64,000 bases of DNA from Actinomycetota bacterium (GCA_016870395.1 VGBT01000003.1:109607-173606); one strand, 5' to 3'; positions 1 to 8,739 are shown, counted from the stretch's first letter. Notes: generated from the sequence alone by a model not told the origin. Made by a program: numbers and translations.

Positions 1-466
1 TCTGCAGCGGCAGTGGTGCCGCGATCTCGGCGACGAAGTCGCACTCGCCCTTCTCGGCCGCCGCGTCGATCACGCTCGTCGTCCGCGTCCGCACGTTCTC
101 GAGCAGCTGGTTCAGCGCCTTCGGTGTGAAGCCGGCGCTGACCACGTTGCGCAGCTTCTTGTGGCGCGGGTCGTCCATGTTGATGATCGAGCCGATGAAG
201 TCGGCGATCTCCTGGGGGATATCGCCGATGTTCGTGCCGCCCCGGCTGGAGCAGAACAGCTCGGGGTGGCGGCTGGTGTGGACGACGTCGTCGAAGCGAG
301 TCAAGGCCCAGAACCCCGGACCCTGCCCGTACCCCTCGATGAACGGCTCCTCGTGGAACGAGATCGGCGCCTCGTGACGCAGCCGAGCGAAGCCCGCCTC
401 GCGCTCCGCCTCGGGTGCGGCCCAGAATTCCTGGTCACCCAGCTTGATGCCTGTGACGTCGCTCAC
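1..466 (-). CDS. Cytochrome P450, N-terminal part (CYP125/CYP142-like), cut by window edge
   Basis: Only the first 155 residues are present; the I-helix and heme-binding cysteine lie outside the window. The visible part reads as a P450 N-terminus: GFWALTRFDDVV, then HPELFCSS, then NMDDPRHKKLRN followed by GFTPKAL, which is the C-helix region typical of actinobacterial steroid P450s. CYP125 and CYP142 oxidise the C26 methyl of the sterol side chain; that role here is inferred from similarity and from the sterol cluster further along. The start is a GTG preceded by GAGGAG. It is divergent from the LLM oxidoreductase. Confidence 0.85.
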   Translation of the reverse strand, partial: MSDVTGIKLGDQEFWAAPEAEREAGFARLRHEAPISFHEEPFIEGYGQGPGFWALTRFDDVVHTSRHPELFCSSRGGTNIGDIPQEIADFIGSIINMDDPRHKKLRNVVSAGFTPKALNQLLENVRTRTTSVIDAAAEKGECDFVAEIAAPLPLQ

Positions 467-500
467 GGTCGGCGTTCTCCTCGTTCGGACGGCCCAACGC

Positions 501-506
501 TAGCGT
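501..506 (+). promoter_or_regulatory. TANNNT -10-like hexamer, leaderless start
   Basis: TAGCGT lies 6 bases before the GTG at 513 and no Shine-Dalgarno sequence is present. This fits a -10 element giving a leaderless mRNA; inferred from the pattern repeated in this window. Confidence 0.4.
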
Positions 507-512
507 GCGACC

Positions 513-1403
513 GTGCGCTTCTCGATCGGCCTGCCGACGGATCGGGTCGACGCGCCCGACGAGTTCGTGACCGGTCCCGCCATCGCCGAGATGGCGGCCG
601 CCGTGGAGGCGGCGGGGTTCGACGCGGTGTACGTCACCGACCATCCGGCGCCCGACGATCGCTGGCTCGCCGGGGGTGGCCACCACGCCCTCGAGCCGCT
701 CGTCGCCCTCGCGTTCGCGGCCGCGGCGACCAGCACGCTCCGCCTCCACACGCACGTCTACGTAGCCGCGTACCGCAACCCGTTCCTCGCGGCAAAGGGC
801 GTCGCCACCCTCGACGCGCTGTCCGGTGGCCGGGTGATCCTCGGCGTCGCGGCCGGCTACCTGCGTCCCGAGTTCGGCGCGCTCGGCGTCGACTTCGACG
901 CGCGCAACGACCTGCTCGACGAGTCGGTCTCGGTGATGAAGCGTGCCTGGACGAAGGACGCCGTCGCCGTCGAGGGCGCCGGGTTCCGAGCGCGGAGTGT
1001 GACCCAGCGGCCTCGCCCCGCAACCCGCCCGCATCCCCCCATCTGGGTCGGTGGCAACAGCACGCTCGCGATGCGCCGCGCGGTCGAGACCGCGCAGGGC
1101 TGGTCGCCGTTCCCGAACCCGCCGGCCGCGAGCGCCACGGTGAAGACGCCGTCGATCACGAACCTCGACGAGCTCGCCGAGCGCCTCGACGCGGCACGGG
1201 CACACGTTGCCGCGGTGGGCCGGACCGAGCCGCTCGACGTCTCCTTCTCACGCTTCACCGAGGATGACGACCCTGCCGACTACGCCGCGCTGGGCGTGAC
1301 CTGGCTCACGGCGCAGCTCGACGGTGTCGCCACCCGCGCCGACTGGCTGGAGCAGCTGCGAGCCCTCGCCGGCGCGCTGGGGATCGGGCCGCGCCCGGGG
1401 TGA
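513..1403 (+). CDS. LLM-class F420-dependent oxidoreductase
   Basis: A 296-residue luciferase-like monooxygenase fold protein of the TIGR03619-like actinobacterial group, which uses coenzyme F420 or flavin for hydride transfer. Visible family marks are the N-terminal beta strand RFSIGLPT, YVTDHP near residue 47, the NPFLAAKGVATLDALSGGR stretch and GVAAGYLRPEF. The substrate is unknown. GTG start with a TAGCGT hexamer just upstream. It is divergent from the P450, so the two may share control. Confidence 0.85.
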   Translation: MRFSIGLPTDRVDAPDEFVTGPAIAEMAAAVEAAGFDAVYVTDHPAPDDRWLAGGGHHALEPLVALAFAAAATSTLRLHTHVYVAAYRNPFLAAKGVATLDALSGGRVILGVAAGYLRPEFGALGVDFDARNDLLDESVSVMKRAWTKDAVAVEGAGFRARSVTQRPRPATRPHPPIWVGGNSTLAMRRAVETAQGWSPFPNPPAASATVKTPSITNLDELAERLDAARAHVAAVGRTEPLDVSFSRFTEDDDPADYAALGVTWLTAQLDGVATRADWLEQLRALAGALGIGPRPG

Positions 1404-1474
1404 TGTCGGCTCTGGCCGTGCCGCGGCAGGGTACTCTCGTTGCCGCTCGCAGGAGACGTCGAGAGGAGCCTCGG

Positions 1475-2083
1475 GTGCCGTCGGGCCGTAGCCGCATCAT
1501 CCTCGTTGCTGGCGCGATCGCGGCCGCCGTGCTCCTCGCGGTGATCGCGGTGCTCCTTTTCGTCGTCGACACGGGTGGCGACGAGCAGGACGAAACCGCC
1601 CGAGCGTGGGCGCAGGAGGTTTGCGGCGACGTGCAGTCGTGGTACGACGAGGTGACGTCGTTGGACGACTTCTTCGACGCGACGTCCTCCGCCGACACGA
1701 ACGGGTTCGGCGCAGCGATCGACGCGCGGGTCGCAGACATCGAGACCGCGACCCGCACGCTGGTCGACGAGCTCGAGGCCGCCGGCCTGCCCGACACCGC
1801 GACGGGCCAGGATGCCGAGCGAATCGTGCGCGACCTCGCTGCATCCCTGGAGCGTCGTGTCGAACGGGTGAGGTCCGCGAGCGACGACGCCCGTGACGGT
1901 GGGATCCTCGACGGCTTCGAGGTGATCGCGACCGTTGCCCGGGAGTTCGATGCCGGGCGGGCCGAGACGGAGCTGGCGGTGGACGAGCTTAGCGAGCTCG
2001 ACCCGGCGGGTGAGCTGCAACGCGCGATCGAGCAGGCGCCCGCGTGTACTCAGCTCCGGCGTACCTTCTCTGGCGCCGGCTGA
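1475..2083 (+). CDS. Membrane-anchored protein of unknown function
   Basis: About 202 residues. A basic N-terminus is followed by one strong transmembrane segment (roughly residues 8-30) and then an extracytoplasmic, acidic, helix-rich domain with two cysteines. No catalytic motif is recognised. GTG at 1475 was chosen because GAGAGGAG sits at the right distance; an in-frame upstream ATG at 1400 would overlap the preceding gene. Its stop is one base from the ATG of the next gene, so the two are probably translated together and may act at the same membrane site. Confidence 0.6.
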   Translation: MPSGRSRIILVAGAIAAAVLLAVIAVLLFVVDTGGDEQDETARAWAQEVCGDVQSWYDEVTSLDDFFDATSSADTNGFGAAIDARVADIETATRTLVDELEAAGLPDTATGQDAERIVRDLAASLERRVERVRSASDDARDGGILDGFEVIATVAREFDAGRAETELAVDELSELDPAGELQRAIEQAPACTQLRRTFSGAG

Positions 2084-2084
2084 G

Positions 2085-2969
2085 ATGGCGAGTCCGCCGG
2101 GCACCGACGTAATCCGCTACGAGCGTCCCGAGCCGCCCGAGATCGGGGTGACTGACCTCGTCCGCCGCGTGACCGATCTCGGGCTCGGCGCCCTGAGCGT
2201 CGCCAGCACCGTCGCGGTCGACGCCATCGAGCGCTATGTGCCGCCCGAGCCGGGGGAGGGCTCGCCGACGGACCCCGGACTCCTGCGGCACGTTCCCGGT
2301 GCGCTCGTCGGGCTCGGGGTCGCCGCACAGCGTCAGGTGCTCCGCGTGACCGCCGCCGGCGAGCGCACCGTCGGCTCGACCGTCGGGGCGGTCGCCCGGA
2401 CACCGGTGATCGGCGCTCCGATCCGCGACGTGGAGGCCTACCTCGTGCGCTGGGCCGACCGAGGCGACATCGAGCAGGCGCGCAGTCGCGCCAGGCTGGG
2501 CGACCTGGTTCGCAGCCTCGCGCCGGAGCTCGCGACGGCGGTGCTCGAACAGCTCGACATCGCGACGCTGGTCGACCAGCTTCCCGTCGACGCGATCGTG
2601 GCGAAGGTCGACCTCGACGCGCTGCTCGAGCGGGTGGATGTCGACGCGATCGTGGCGAAGGTCGACCTCGACGCGCTGCTCGAGCGGGTGGATGTCGACG
2701 CCATCGTGAAGCGCGTCGACGTGGGCGCGATCATCGATCGGGTCGACCTCGGCCCGATGGTCGCGCGCGTCCTGGACGAGGTCGACATCGGTGCGCTCAT
2801 TCGGGATTCGACGGGGTCGATCACGGGAGATGTCGTCGACGGCGGCCGCGTCACCGCGATGCGCGTCGACGGGGTGATCGAGCGCGTGTCGGATCGCATC
2901 CTGTTCCGGAAACGACCGCGCGACCTCGCGGTGGGCCGGGACGACGACGCCGACGGAGCGCCCTCGTGA
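2085..2969 (+). CDS. Nonapeptide-repeat protein paired with an RDD membrane protein
   Basis: A 294-residue protein. The N-terminal half has alpha-helical and weakly hydrophobic stretches. Residues about 160-245 are seven or more 9-residue repeats of the type VDAIVAKVD / LDALLERVD. Such Val/Leu-Asp repeats are known in actinobacterial proteins fused to or beside RDD domains. The next gene, an RDD protein, starts inside this stop codon (GTGA overlap), which supports a common complex. The biochemical role is unknown. Two exact 54-bp DNA repeats lie within the repeat region. Confidence 0.65.
   Translation: MASPPGTDVIRYERPEPPEIGVTDLVRRVTDLGLGALSVASTVAVDAIERYVPPEPGEGSPTDPGLLRHVPGALVGLGVAAQRQVLRVTAAGERTVGSTVGAVARTPVIGAPIRDVEAYLVRWADRGDIEQARSRARLGDLVRSLAPELATAVLEQLDIATLVDQLPVDAIVAKVDLDALLERVDVDAIVAKVDLDALLERVDVDAIVKRVDVGAIIDRVDLGPMVARVLDEVDIGALIRDSTGSITGDVVDGGRVTAMRVDGVIERVSDRILFRKRPRDLAVGRDDDADGAPS
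2586..2693 (+). repeat. Two exact 54-bp tandem repeats inside the coding region
   Basis: Bases 2586-2639 and 2640-2693 are identical. Each encodes two 9-residue repeat units, and a diverged third copy follows. Exact identity at third codon positions indicates a recent duplication or ongoing length change. Confidence 0.95.
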
Positions 2970-3454
2970 CCGAAGCCATGCCGGTGCATCCGGGGATTCG
3001 CAACGAGCGCGCGCGTTCGCTCCAGGGTCGGCGCGCGGGCTTCGCCAGCCGGCTCGCGGCCGACGGCATCGACTGGGTCGTCGTCGTGCTGATCTACACG
3101 GGCATCCTGCTCGGCATCGAGCTCGCCGCGTGGCTCCTGCTCGGCGAGCAGTTCCAGGTGAAGGCACCGAAGGTTGCCTTCACCATCGGGTTCGGGTGGT
3201 CGATCCTCGTCACATACCTCGCGATCGGATGGACCGGCAACGGCCGCACCGTGGGCAAGAGCGTGATGGGCCTGCGCGTCGTCCGCGGGGACGGGACCGA
3301 CCTCGGCTCGCGCAAGGCGTTCCTGCGCGCGCTGATCTGCGCCTCGTTCTGGCCGTGGGTGCTGTGCTGGTCCCTCCTCAGTCGCCGCAACGCCGGGTTC
3401 CACGACCTGCTGCTGCGCACCGCCGTGATCTACGACTGGACCTCCCGGACCTGA
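2966..3454 (+). CDS. RDD-family membrane protein
   Basis: A 162-residue integral membrane protein. The family signature appears as RRAGFASRLAADGIDW near residue 22. Transmembrane segments lie at about residues 38-60, 72-90 and 120-137, with the RDD-type GRTVGKSVMGLRVV segment between the second and third. RDD proteins are small membrane proteins, some linked to ion or solute transport; the specific role here is unknown. The GTG start overlaps the stop of the repeat-protein gene. Confidence 0.85.
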   Translation: MTEAMPVHPGIRNERARSLQGRRAGFASRLAADGIDWVVVVLIYTGILLGIELAAWLLLGEQFQVKAPKVAFTIGFGWSILVTYLAIGWTGNGRTVGKSVMGLRVVRGDGTDLGSRKAFLRALICASFWPWVLCWSLLSRRNAGFHDLLLRTAVIYDWTSRT

Positions 3455-3470
3455 CCGGTCCGGGAGGTCC
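3438..3470 (+). terminator. Hairpin over the RDD stop codon
   Basis: A perfect 14-bp inverted repeat (3438-3451 with 3457-3470) with a 5-base loop that contains the TGA stop. No T-run follows, so it is a strong structure but not a classic intrinsic terminator. Confidence 0.6.
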
Positions 3471-3493
3471 ACGATCACTCGACGGGGCAGGGA

Positions 3494-3499
3494 TACACT
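3494..3499 (+). promoter_or_regulatory. TANNNT -10-like hexamer, leaderless start
   Basis: TACACT lies 6 bases before the ATG at 3506, with no Shine-Dalgarno sequence. It fits a leaderless transcript. Confidence 0.45.
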
Positions 3500-3505
3500 C
3501 GGCGC

Positions 3506-4099
3506 ATGGAACCGACTGTTCGCCGCACCGTGGTCGAGACCGCTCGCTACTGGTGGATCGTGCTCCTCGTGGGCGTCGCGTTCGTGATCTTCGGGACGGT
3601 GATGCTCTTCGACGTGAAGGTCGGGGCCCAAGCAGTGGGGATCATCGTCGGCGCGTTCCTGATCTTCGACGGCCTCGTGGAGCTCATCTCCGGCGGGCGG
3701 GGTGGTGGCTCGCGCGCGGTCGCGGTGATCCTGGGGCTGATTCTGGCCGCGGGCGGCGTCGTCGTGATCGTCTGGCCGGGCGTCACGTTCTGGGTCATCG
3801 CGGTCGTGCTCGGGATCACGATGATCGTGGGCGCGATCGGCCGAGTCGTGGCCTCGATCTGGCTGCGCGATGGCGGCTGGGGGCTGCGGCTCGCGCTCGG
3901 TGTCGTCGAAGGGGTCGTGGGAGTGGCGATCCTCGTCTGGCCGCGTCAGACCGCCTACGTGATCCTGCTGCTCATCGGCTGCTACGCGATCCTTTCGGGG
4001 ATCATCCAGATCGTGCTCGCGTTCGAGATCAAGCGCGGACCCACCGCGGTCGTCATCGACGAGATCAGCGGCCCCGGTGGGACTACCCCCGCGTTTTAA
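3506..4099 (+). CDS. HdeD/DUF308 family membrane protein
   Basis: A 197-residue protein with about six evenly spaced hydrophobic helices (near residues 16-36, 40-60, 70-90, 93-113, 128-146, 150-172). This is the HdeD/DUF308 layout, as in LLVGVAFVIFGTVML and LLLIGCYAILSGI. HdeD is an acid-stress membrane protein in enterobacteria; the function of actinobacterial members is not established. It appears to be transcribed alone and faces the convergent CoA-transferase gene. Confidence 0.8.
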   Translation: MEPTVRRTVVETARYWWIVLLVGVAFVIFGTVMLFDVKVGAQAVGIIVGAFLIFDGLVELISGGRGGGSRAVAVILGLILAAGGVVVIVWPGVTFWVIAVVLGITMIVGAIGRVVASIWLRDGGWGLRLALGVVEGVVGVAILVWPRQTAYVILLLIGCYAILSGIIQIVLAFEIKRGPTAVVIDEISGPGGTTPAF

Positions 4100-4107
4100 A
4101 CCCCTGC

Positions 4108-4174
4108 TCAGCGCAGCCTGAGCGGCGACGACGACGTTGGCCGCTCGGTCACCGCTCACCGGTGCTCAGGCTCG
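4108..4174. terminator. Inverted repeats in a convergent gap
   Basis: The 96-base gap between two convergent genes holds small inverted repeats: GCTCAG with CTGAGC, and GCCTGAGC with GCTCAGGC further on. It may act as a bidirectional terminator; the evidence is weak. Confidence 0.25.
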
Positions 4175-4195
4175 AGCCGCGGGAAACCCCTCCGC

Positions 4196-5494
4196 TCAGC
4201 GAAGGGCGCCGGCTCGTTCGCGCAGCTCGTCTCGGAAGTCGGGGTGCGCGATCTCGGCCAGAGCGCGGGCCCGGTCGCGCACGGTGTGGCCGCGCAGGTG
4301 GGCGACGCCGTACTCCGTGGCCACGAGGTCCAGCTGGTGGCGCGGCGTCGTGACGATCCACCCCTCGGGGAGCGCGGGCAGGATGCGGCTGATGCGCACG
4401 CCCTCGACGACCGAGCTCGACGGCAGGCAGACGAGGGACCGGTCTTCGAGCTCGAGGCCCGACATCGCGATGAAGTCCTCGTGGCCGCCGATGCCGGAGA
4501 ACTGCCGGTCGCCGATCGTGTCGGCCACCGCCTGCCCGTAGAGGTCGAGCGCGAGCGCGCCGTTGATCGTGACCATGTCGTGGTTCGCCGCGATCACGTG
4601 CGGTGAGTTGACCACGTCGACGGGAAGGAAGCGGACGTCGTCGTTCCCGTCGAGCCACTCGTAGAGCTCGAGTGTGCCGGCCGAGAACGTGGTGATCGAG
4701 AGCCCTTGGTACTGGCCCTTGCGGCGGTTGGTGACCTTGCCGGCCCGGTGCAGGTGCATGAGCCCGGTGGTGAACATCTCGGAGTGGACCCCGTAGTCGC
4801 CGCCCTCGCCCTCGGCGAGCAGCTTCACGATCGTCGAGGGGATGCCCCCGATGCCGGTCTGGAGCGTGGAGCCGTCGTGGATGAACGGGCGGACGTGCTC
4901 GGCGATCGCGCGGTCGACGTCGCTCGGCGCGTCGTCGGGGAGCACGAACAGGTCCCGGTCGCTCTCCACGAGCAGGTCGATCTCGTCGACGTGGAGCCGG
5001 TGGGGGTGCTCGGGGTCGAGGCCGTGCGTCCACGGGAGGCGCTCGTTGGTCTCGATGACGAGCAGCCGCTTCGGGTCGGCGCCGGCGCGGTGGGCCTCCT
5101 GGATCGTGGCGCCGGCGTGGAGGGAGAGGGAGACGAAGCCGTCGCGGTCTGGGGGTGTCGCCACCGACGCGACGACGCGCGGGGCCAGACGCTCGGCGAC
5201 CCGGGTGAAGCGCCGGAAGTCCGACGGGATGAACTCGACCCGCGCGCCGCTGTCGACGAGGAAGCGCTCGGCTGGTCCGTAGAAGCCCGAGAGCAAGCGC
5301 ACCCCTGGGTGCGTGAACACCGCGTAGAGGTCGACGAGCAGCGCACCGAAGACGGTGAGGTCCTCCCAGTCGTCACGCGCACCGAGCGCGTGCAGGAACG
5401 CACCGGGGATCCCGGGCCCGAGTGGGACGCCGAGCGTGTCGACCGGTCGCAGCCGCGCGACCGCTTCTTCGAGGGCTACCTGCTGGGCCGCCAT
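4196..5494 (-). CDS. Acetyl-CoA hydrolase / 4-hydroxybutyrate CoA-transferase family protein
   Basis: A 432-residue class I CoA-transferase of the Cat1/AbfT family, which moves CoA between acyl-CoA and a free acid through a glutamyl-CoA intermediate. The catalytic glutamate is seen at residue 239 in the VHSEMFTTGL motif. The GIGGIPS turn (about 214-220) and the C-terminal block FSGIGGHEDF are also typical. It could supply or hydrolyse short acyl-CoA from fatty-acid or sterol breakdown; the exact substrate cannot be read from sequence. Confidence 0.85.
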   Translation of the reverse strand: MAAQQVALEEAVARLRPVDTLGVPLGPGIPGAFLHALGARDDWEDLTVFGALLVDLYAVFTHPGVRLLSGFYGPAERFLVDSGARVEFIPSDFRRFTRVAERLAPRVVASVATPPDRDGFVSLSLHAGATIQEAHRAGADPKRLLVIETNERLPWTHGLDPEHPHRLHVDEIDLLVESDRDLFVLPDDAPSDVDRAIAEHVRPFIHDGSTLQTGIGGIPSTIVKLLAEGEGGDYGVHSEMFTTGLMHLHRAGKVTNRRKGQYQGLSITTFSAGTLELYEWLDGNDDVRFLPVDVVNSPHVIAANHDMVTINGALALDLYGQAVADTIGDRQFSGIGGHEDFIAMSGLELEDRSLVCLPSSSVVEGVRISRILPALPEGWIVTTPRHQLDLVATEYGVAHLRGHTVRDRARALAEIAHPDFRDELRERAGALR

Positions 5495-5547
5495 GCCGCG
5501 GGTCTAGCCGCGCCGGCCGCTCCGCGCCAAGGACCTCCGGCCCGCGC

Positions 5548-5709
5548 TCAGGACGCGCGGCGCAGATGCGACGAGGGACGGAGCGCGCGCAGGCCCAGGC
5601 CCGTCGCGGCCACGAGCGCGATCCCGACGGCGTTCCAGGCACCGAGCATCGCGAGCGCGAGGCTCGTCACGAGCGCGCTCGGTGCGACCAACCACCACCA
5701 TCTGCCCAT
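5548..5709 (-). CDS. Small hydrophobic membrane protein (53 aa)
   Basis: A short open frame with ATG, GGGAG at a good distance upstream, and a hydrophobic body: MGRWWWLVAPSALV, then LALAMLGAWNAVGIALVAAT, ending in a basic tail. This fits one hairpin or two short membrane segments. It lies 53 bases after the CoA-transferase start on the same strand, so it is probably the first gene of that unit. The function is unknown. Confidence 0.5.
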   Translation of the reverse strand: MGRWWWLVAPSALVTSLALAMLGAWNAVGIALVAATGLGLRALRPSSHLRRAS

Positions 5710-5787
5710 CGGGGGCTCCCTTCCGTCCCTGTCCGCTCGGCAGGTGGGAGCTCCGCCTTGAGACTGGTCGAGCCCGCCGGGATGCGC

Positions 5788-6626
5788 TCAGCAGCCCACC
5801 AGGAACTCGCCGATGCAGGCGTCGATGCCCGGGCCGCCGACGACCACGTCGACCCCGTCGCCTCCGTCGAGCGTGTCGCCGCGCCACTCGCCGAGCAACC
5901 AGTCGCCGCCGCCACCACCGCAGACGAGGTCGTGGCCTCCGGATCCGAAGACCACGTCGTTCCCGTCACCGGCCACGATCACGTCGGCTCCCGGCGTTCC
6001 GTGGAGGTCGTCGGCCCACCGGGTCCCCACGAGCGTGGCGACGCGACCGTTGCACGTCGGCACGGCCGTCCCGGCGGTCTGGTCCGCGGGAACCACGTTC
6101 GGGCCCAGGGGGAACGGACCGCCACGAGGGCGGCAGTCGAAGTGCACCGTCTGGTCGGACGTCGGGATCACCGGGTGCGTGACGCTGTATCGGATCGCCA
6201 CGAGCGAGTACCACTGGCCGATCTGGGCGGTCACCGGCGCCGGTGACGGGGGAACGCTGAAGGAGTACGGCCCGCTCCCGGGTCCGCCGGGCGCCGTGCT
6301 GTCGAAGGCCCCCTGGACCGTGTCGCCGACGCCGTACTGCACCGTGACGGTGATGTCACGGGTGGTTCCGTCCGCGAGGGGGAATCGGAACGGAACCCCG
6401 CCCTCGAACGTGAGCTGGAAGCCGTACTGCGATCCGGCCACGACGTCGTTCGGGTACTCGGGGATGAGCACGTTCTGCCCGGGTTCCGTGAATCCGTACT
6501 CGACGAACAGGCAGTCGTAGCTGACGTCGCGCGCGCCCTCGTGCGCGCCGCCGGTCGTCGCGGGCGCCAGCGTCGCGCCAGCGTCGCGCCGGCGACGACG
6601 AGGAGTGCGAGAACAGATCGGGACAT
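5788..6626 (-). pseudogene. Secreted RTX-type (GGxGxD repeat) protein, frameshifted
   Basis: Two frames together make one protein. The first gives a clear signal peptide (MSRSVLALLVVAGATLA) from ATG 6626. The second gives the mature part, with a beta-rich domain and then C-terminal hemolysin-type calcium-binding repeats (ADVIVAGDGNDVVFGSGGHD, GGDGVDVVVGG). An 11-bp tandem duplication at 6564-6590 separates the two frames. Deleting one copy leaves 828 bases, an intact 275-residue secreted protein. As read, translation from 6626 runs out of frame. It is either a recent pseudogene, a slippage switch or a sequencing error. The function is probably an extracellular calcium-binding protein. Confidence 0.75.
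6564..6590. repeat. 11-bp tandem duplication that breaks the RTX frame
   Basis: Period-11 repeat, about 2.5 copies of GCGCCAGCGTC on the plus strand. One unit too many shifts the signal peptide out of frame with the mature protein. Confidence 0.9.
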
Positions 6627-6712
6627 CCGTGAGCGCGTGACCGAACGCTAGCGCCTGGCTCCTCGGGCTGCAAGGGATGGATCCGTCGAAGCGGCCGCTG
6701 GAGGAACGAAGG

Positions 6713-6718
6713 TACGCT
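6713..6718 (+). promoter_or_regulatory. TANNNT -10-like hexamer
   Basis: TACGCT lies 9 bases before the ATG at 6728. It fits a leaderless or near-leaderless start. Confidence 0.35.
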
Positions 6719-6727
6719 GCCGGTCTC

Positions 6728-7741
6728 ATGACGGACGCCGCGTTGGGGCGCCGGAGCCTGCCCAAGCGGTGGCTCTACGTGCTCGCCACCACCAACCCGC
6801 CCGAGGGCGAGCTCGACCCCGTCACCCGGTGGCTCTGGTTGACCCGCGCGGGCGTGCTCCCGATGACGCTCGTCGCGGCCGGGCTCGCCGGGCTGCTCGC
6901 GGTCTACCGCGATGCGAGCGTCGACTGGCTCCTGTTCACGTCTGCCGCGGTCGGCATCGTGCTCGCGCACATGGCCAACAACCTGATGAACGACCTGTTC
7001 GATCTGGAGGTCGGCACCGACACCGCCGACTACCCCCGCAACCTCTACTCGCCGCACCCGGTGATCTCGGGGGCGGTGACCCGCGGCCGCCTTGTCGGCT
7101 ACGCGCTCATGGTGAACGTCGTGTGCCTCGTGATCATGATCTACCTCGCGGCCGAGCGCGGGTGGCCGGTGGTGGCGTTCGCGCTCGGTGGCTTCCTCCT
7201 CTCGGCTGCGTACACCGCACCGCCGCTCCGGCTGAAGAAGCACGGGCTGGGTGAGCCGACGGTGGTCGTGGTGTGGGGTCCCCTGATGGTGGGTGGCGTG
7301 TACTACGCCGCGACGGGGAGCATCCCCCTCGCGGTCGTGCTCGCCTCGCTGCCGTATGCGATCCTCTGCACCACCGTGCTCATGGGGAAGCACATCGACA
7401 AGGCGCCGTGGGACGGGCCGGCCGGCACGCGCACCCTGCCGGTGATCCTGGGCGACGCGCTCGCTCGCAACGTCACGCGCGCGATGTTCCTGACCTTCTA
7501 CCTCCTCGTTGCCGTCCTGGTCGTCGCGACGATCCTGCCGGTGTTCACGTTGCTGGTCGTCCTGTCGTACCCGCTGCTCGCCCGGGTGTGGAAGACGTTC
7601 GGCGTTCCGAAGCCGGCGGAGTCACCGGTGCCCAACCCGGTATGGCCCCTGTGGTTCGCCCCACACGCGTTCCTGCTCACCCGCCGGGCGGGTGGTCTGC
7701 TCATCCTCGGGATGGTCGTCGGCGCGATCGTCGGGTGGTGA
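6728..7741 (+). CDS. UbiA-family prenyltransferase (MenA-like)
   Basis: A 337-residue polytopic membrane enzyme that attaches a prenyl chain to an aromatic or similar acceptor. The first Asp-rich motif is NNLMNDLFDLEVGTD (about 84-98). The second is in the cytoplasmic loop HIDKAPWDGPAGTRTLP. At least seven hydrophobic helices are visible. MenA (menaquinone synthesis) is the closest known role, but no other men gene is nearby, so the acceptor is uncertain. ATG 6728 is preferred over an upstream ATG at 6677 because the -10-like TACGCT falls between them. Confidence 0.75.
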   Translation: MTDAALGRRSLPKRWLYVLATTNPPEGELDPVTRWLWLTRAGVLPMTLVAAGLAGLLAVYRDASVDWLLFTSAAVGIVLAHMANNLMNDLFDLEVGTDTADYPRNLYSPHPVISGAVTRGRLVGYALMVNVVCLVIMIYLAAERGWPVVAFALGGFLLSAAYTAPPLRLKKHGLGEPTVVVVWGPLMVGGVYYAATGSIPLAVVLASLPYAILCTTVLMGKHIDKAPWDGPAGTRTLPVILGDALARNVTRAMFLTFYLLVAVLVVATILPVFTLLVVLSYPLLARVWKTFGVPKPAESPVPNPVWPLWFAPHAFLLTRRAGGLLILGMVVGAIVGW

Positions 7742-7776
7742 GGAGAGTCCGCACCGGCACGTGACCGTTCACGGGC

Positions 7777-8739
7777 TCACGGCCTTGTGATTGCTCGCTG
7801 TCGCCGATCCCAGAGCGTGGCGTTGAGCACTGCGGAGCCCACGATGACGCGGGCGAAGATGTAGAGCCCTCCGAGCAACGCGATGGCTGCGCCGAGGCCG
7901 CCGTAGGTGTCGGACGCGCTCTCGAGGTGATGCGACACGTAGAGCACCATGAACAGGTGCACGGCCTGCTCGACGACGGCCACGAGGATCGCGCCGGGGA
8001 CGAGCGCCGTCCAGGGGGCGTCGGGTGGGCGCGGCAGCAGCCAGGATGCGAGGAGCCAGATGCCGAAGAACAGCAGCACCGCGAGTCCCGTGGCCACGAA
8101 CCCGGCGACGTGACCCTCCAGCCTGAGGTGCCCGACCCACGAGATCATCGCGAGCGAGCCGAGCGCCACGCCGTTGAAGACGAGCACGGCGCGCCACGCG
8201 CGTCGCATCCGCGGCAGGCGGAGCCTCCAGGCGAGCGCGTGCACCGCGCGCAGCGCCCGGACCATCCCGAGGCTCGTCCAGGCGAGGATCACGATGCCGG
8301 CCAGGACGCTGATCCACCTGAAGGGCTCGGAGGTCTTGTGGGCGTCGGCGATCGCCTTCGCGGCCAGGCCCGTGATGCCGGCGTTGCGGGCGACTTCCTG
8401 CGAATCCTTGTCCTGCAGGGTCGCGATCTGCGCGAACAGGGCGACGAAGACGAACGCGAAGGGGATGAGCCACAGGAAGGCCCGGAAGGCGACGGCGCCC
8501 GAGAGCACGCCGCCCCCGCTGGTGACGTCGCGGTCGTACACCTCGAAGCCGGTGTCGATGAGCCGGTTGGACGAGCGGGACTCCTCGAGGCGCCGGTACG
8601 CGTCGGTCGCCCGTCTCCGGGTCTCGGCGAAGCGCGACCGCTGGATGCGCTCGGGACCCGCCGCTCCCGCCAGTTCCTCGTAGGCCTCCTCGCGCTCGGC
8701 GTCGGGACGATCCCGTTCGAGCCCCGCACCGTCGGTCAT
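7777..8739 (-). CDS. YihY/BrkB family inner-membrane protein
   Basis: About 320 residues. A charged N-terminus of about 75 residues precedes six hydrophobic helices with the family pattern GGVLSGAVAFRAFLWLIPF, WTSLGMVRALRAVHALAW and GAILVAVVEQAVHLFMVLY. YihY (formerly called RNase BN) is a membrane protein of unsettled function, possibly in envelope or osmotic homeostasis. A second member occurs at 12343. The ATG at 8739 is supported by AGGCTA (TAGCCT on this strand), which lies 8 bases upstream. Confidence 0.8.
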   Translation of the reverse strand: MTDGAGLERDRPDAEREEAYEELAGAAGPERIQRSRFAETRRRATDAYRRLEESRSSNRLIDTGFEVYDRDVTSGGGVLSGAVAFRAFLWLIPFAFVFVALFAQIATLQDKDSQEVARNAGITGLAAKAIADAHKTSEPFRWISVLAGIVILAWTSLGMVRALRAVHALAWRLRLPRMRRAWRAVLVFNGVALGSLAMISWVGHLRLEGHVAGFVATGLAVLLFFGIWLLASWLLPRPPDAPWTALVPGAILVAVVEQAVHLFMVLYVSHHLESASDTYGGLGAAIALLGGLYIFARVIVGSAVLNATLWDRRQRAITRP

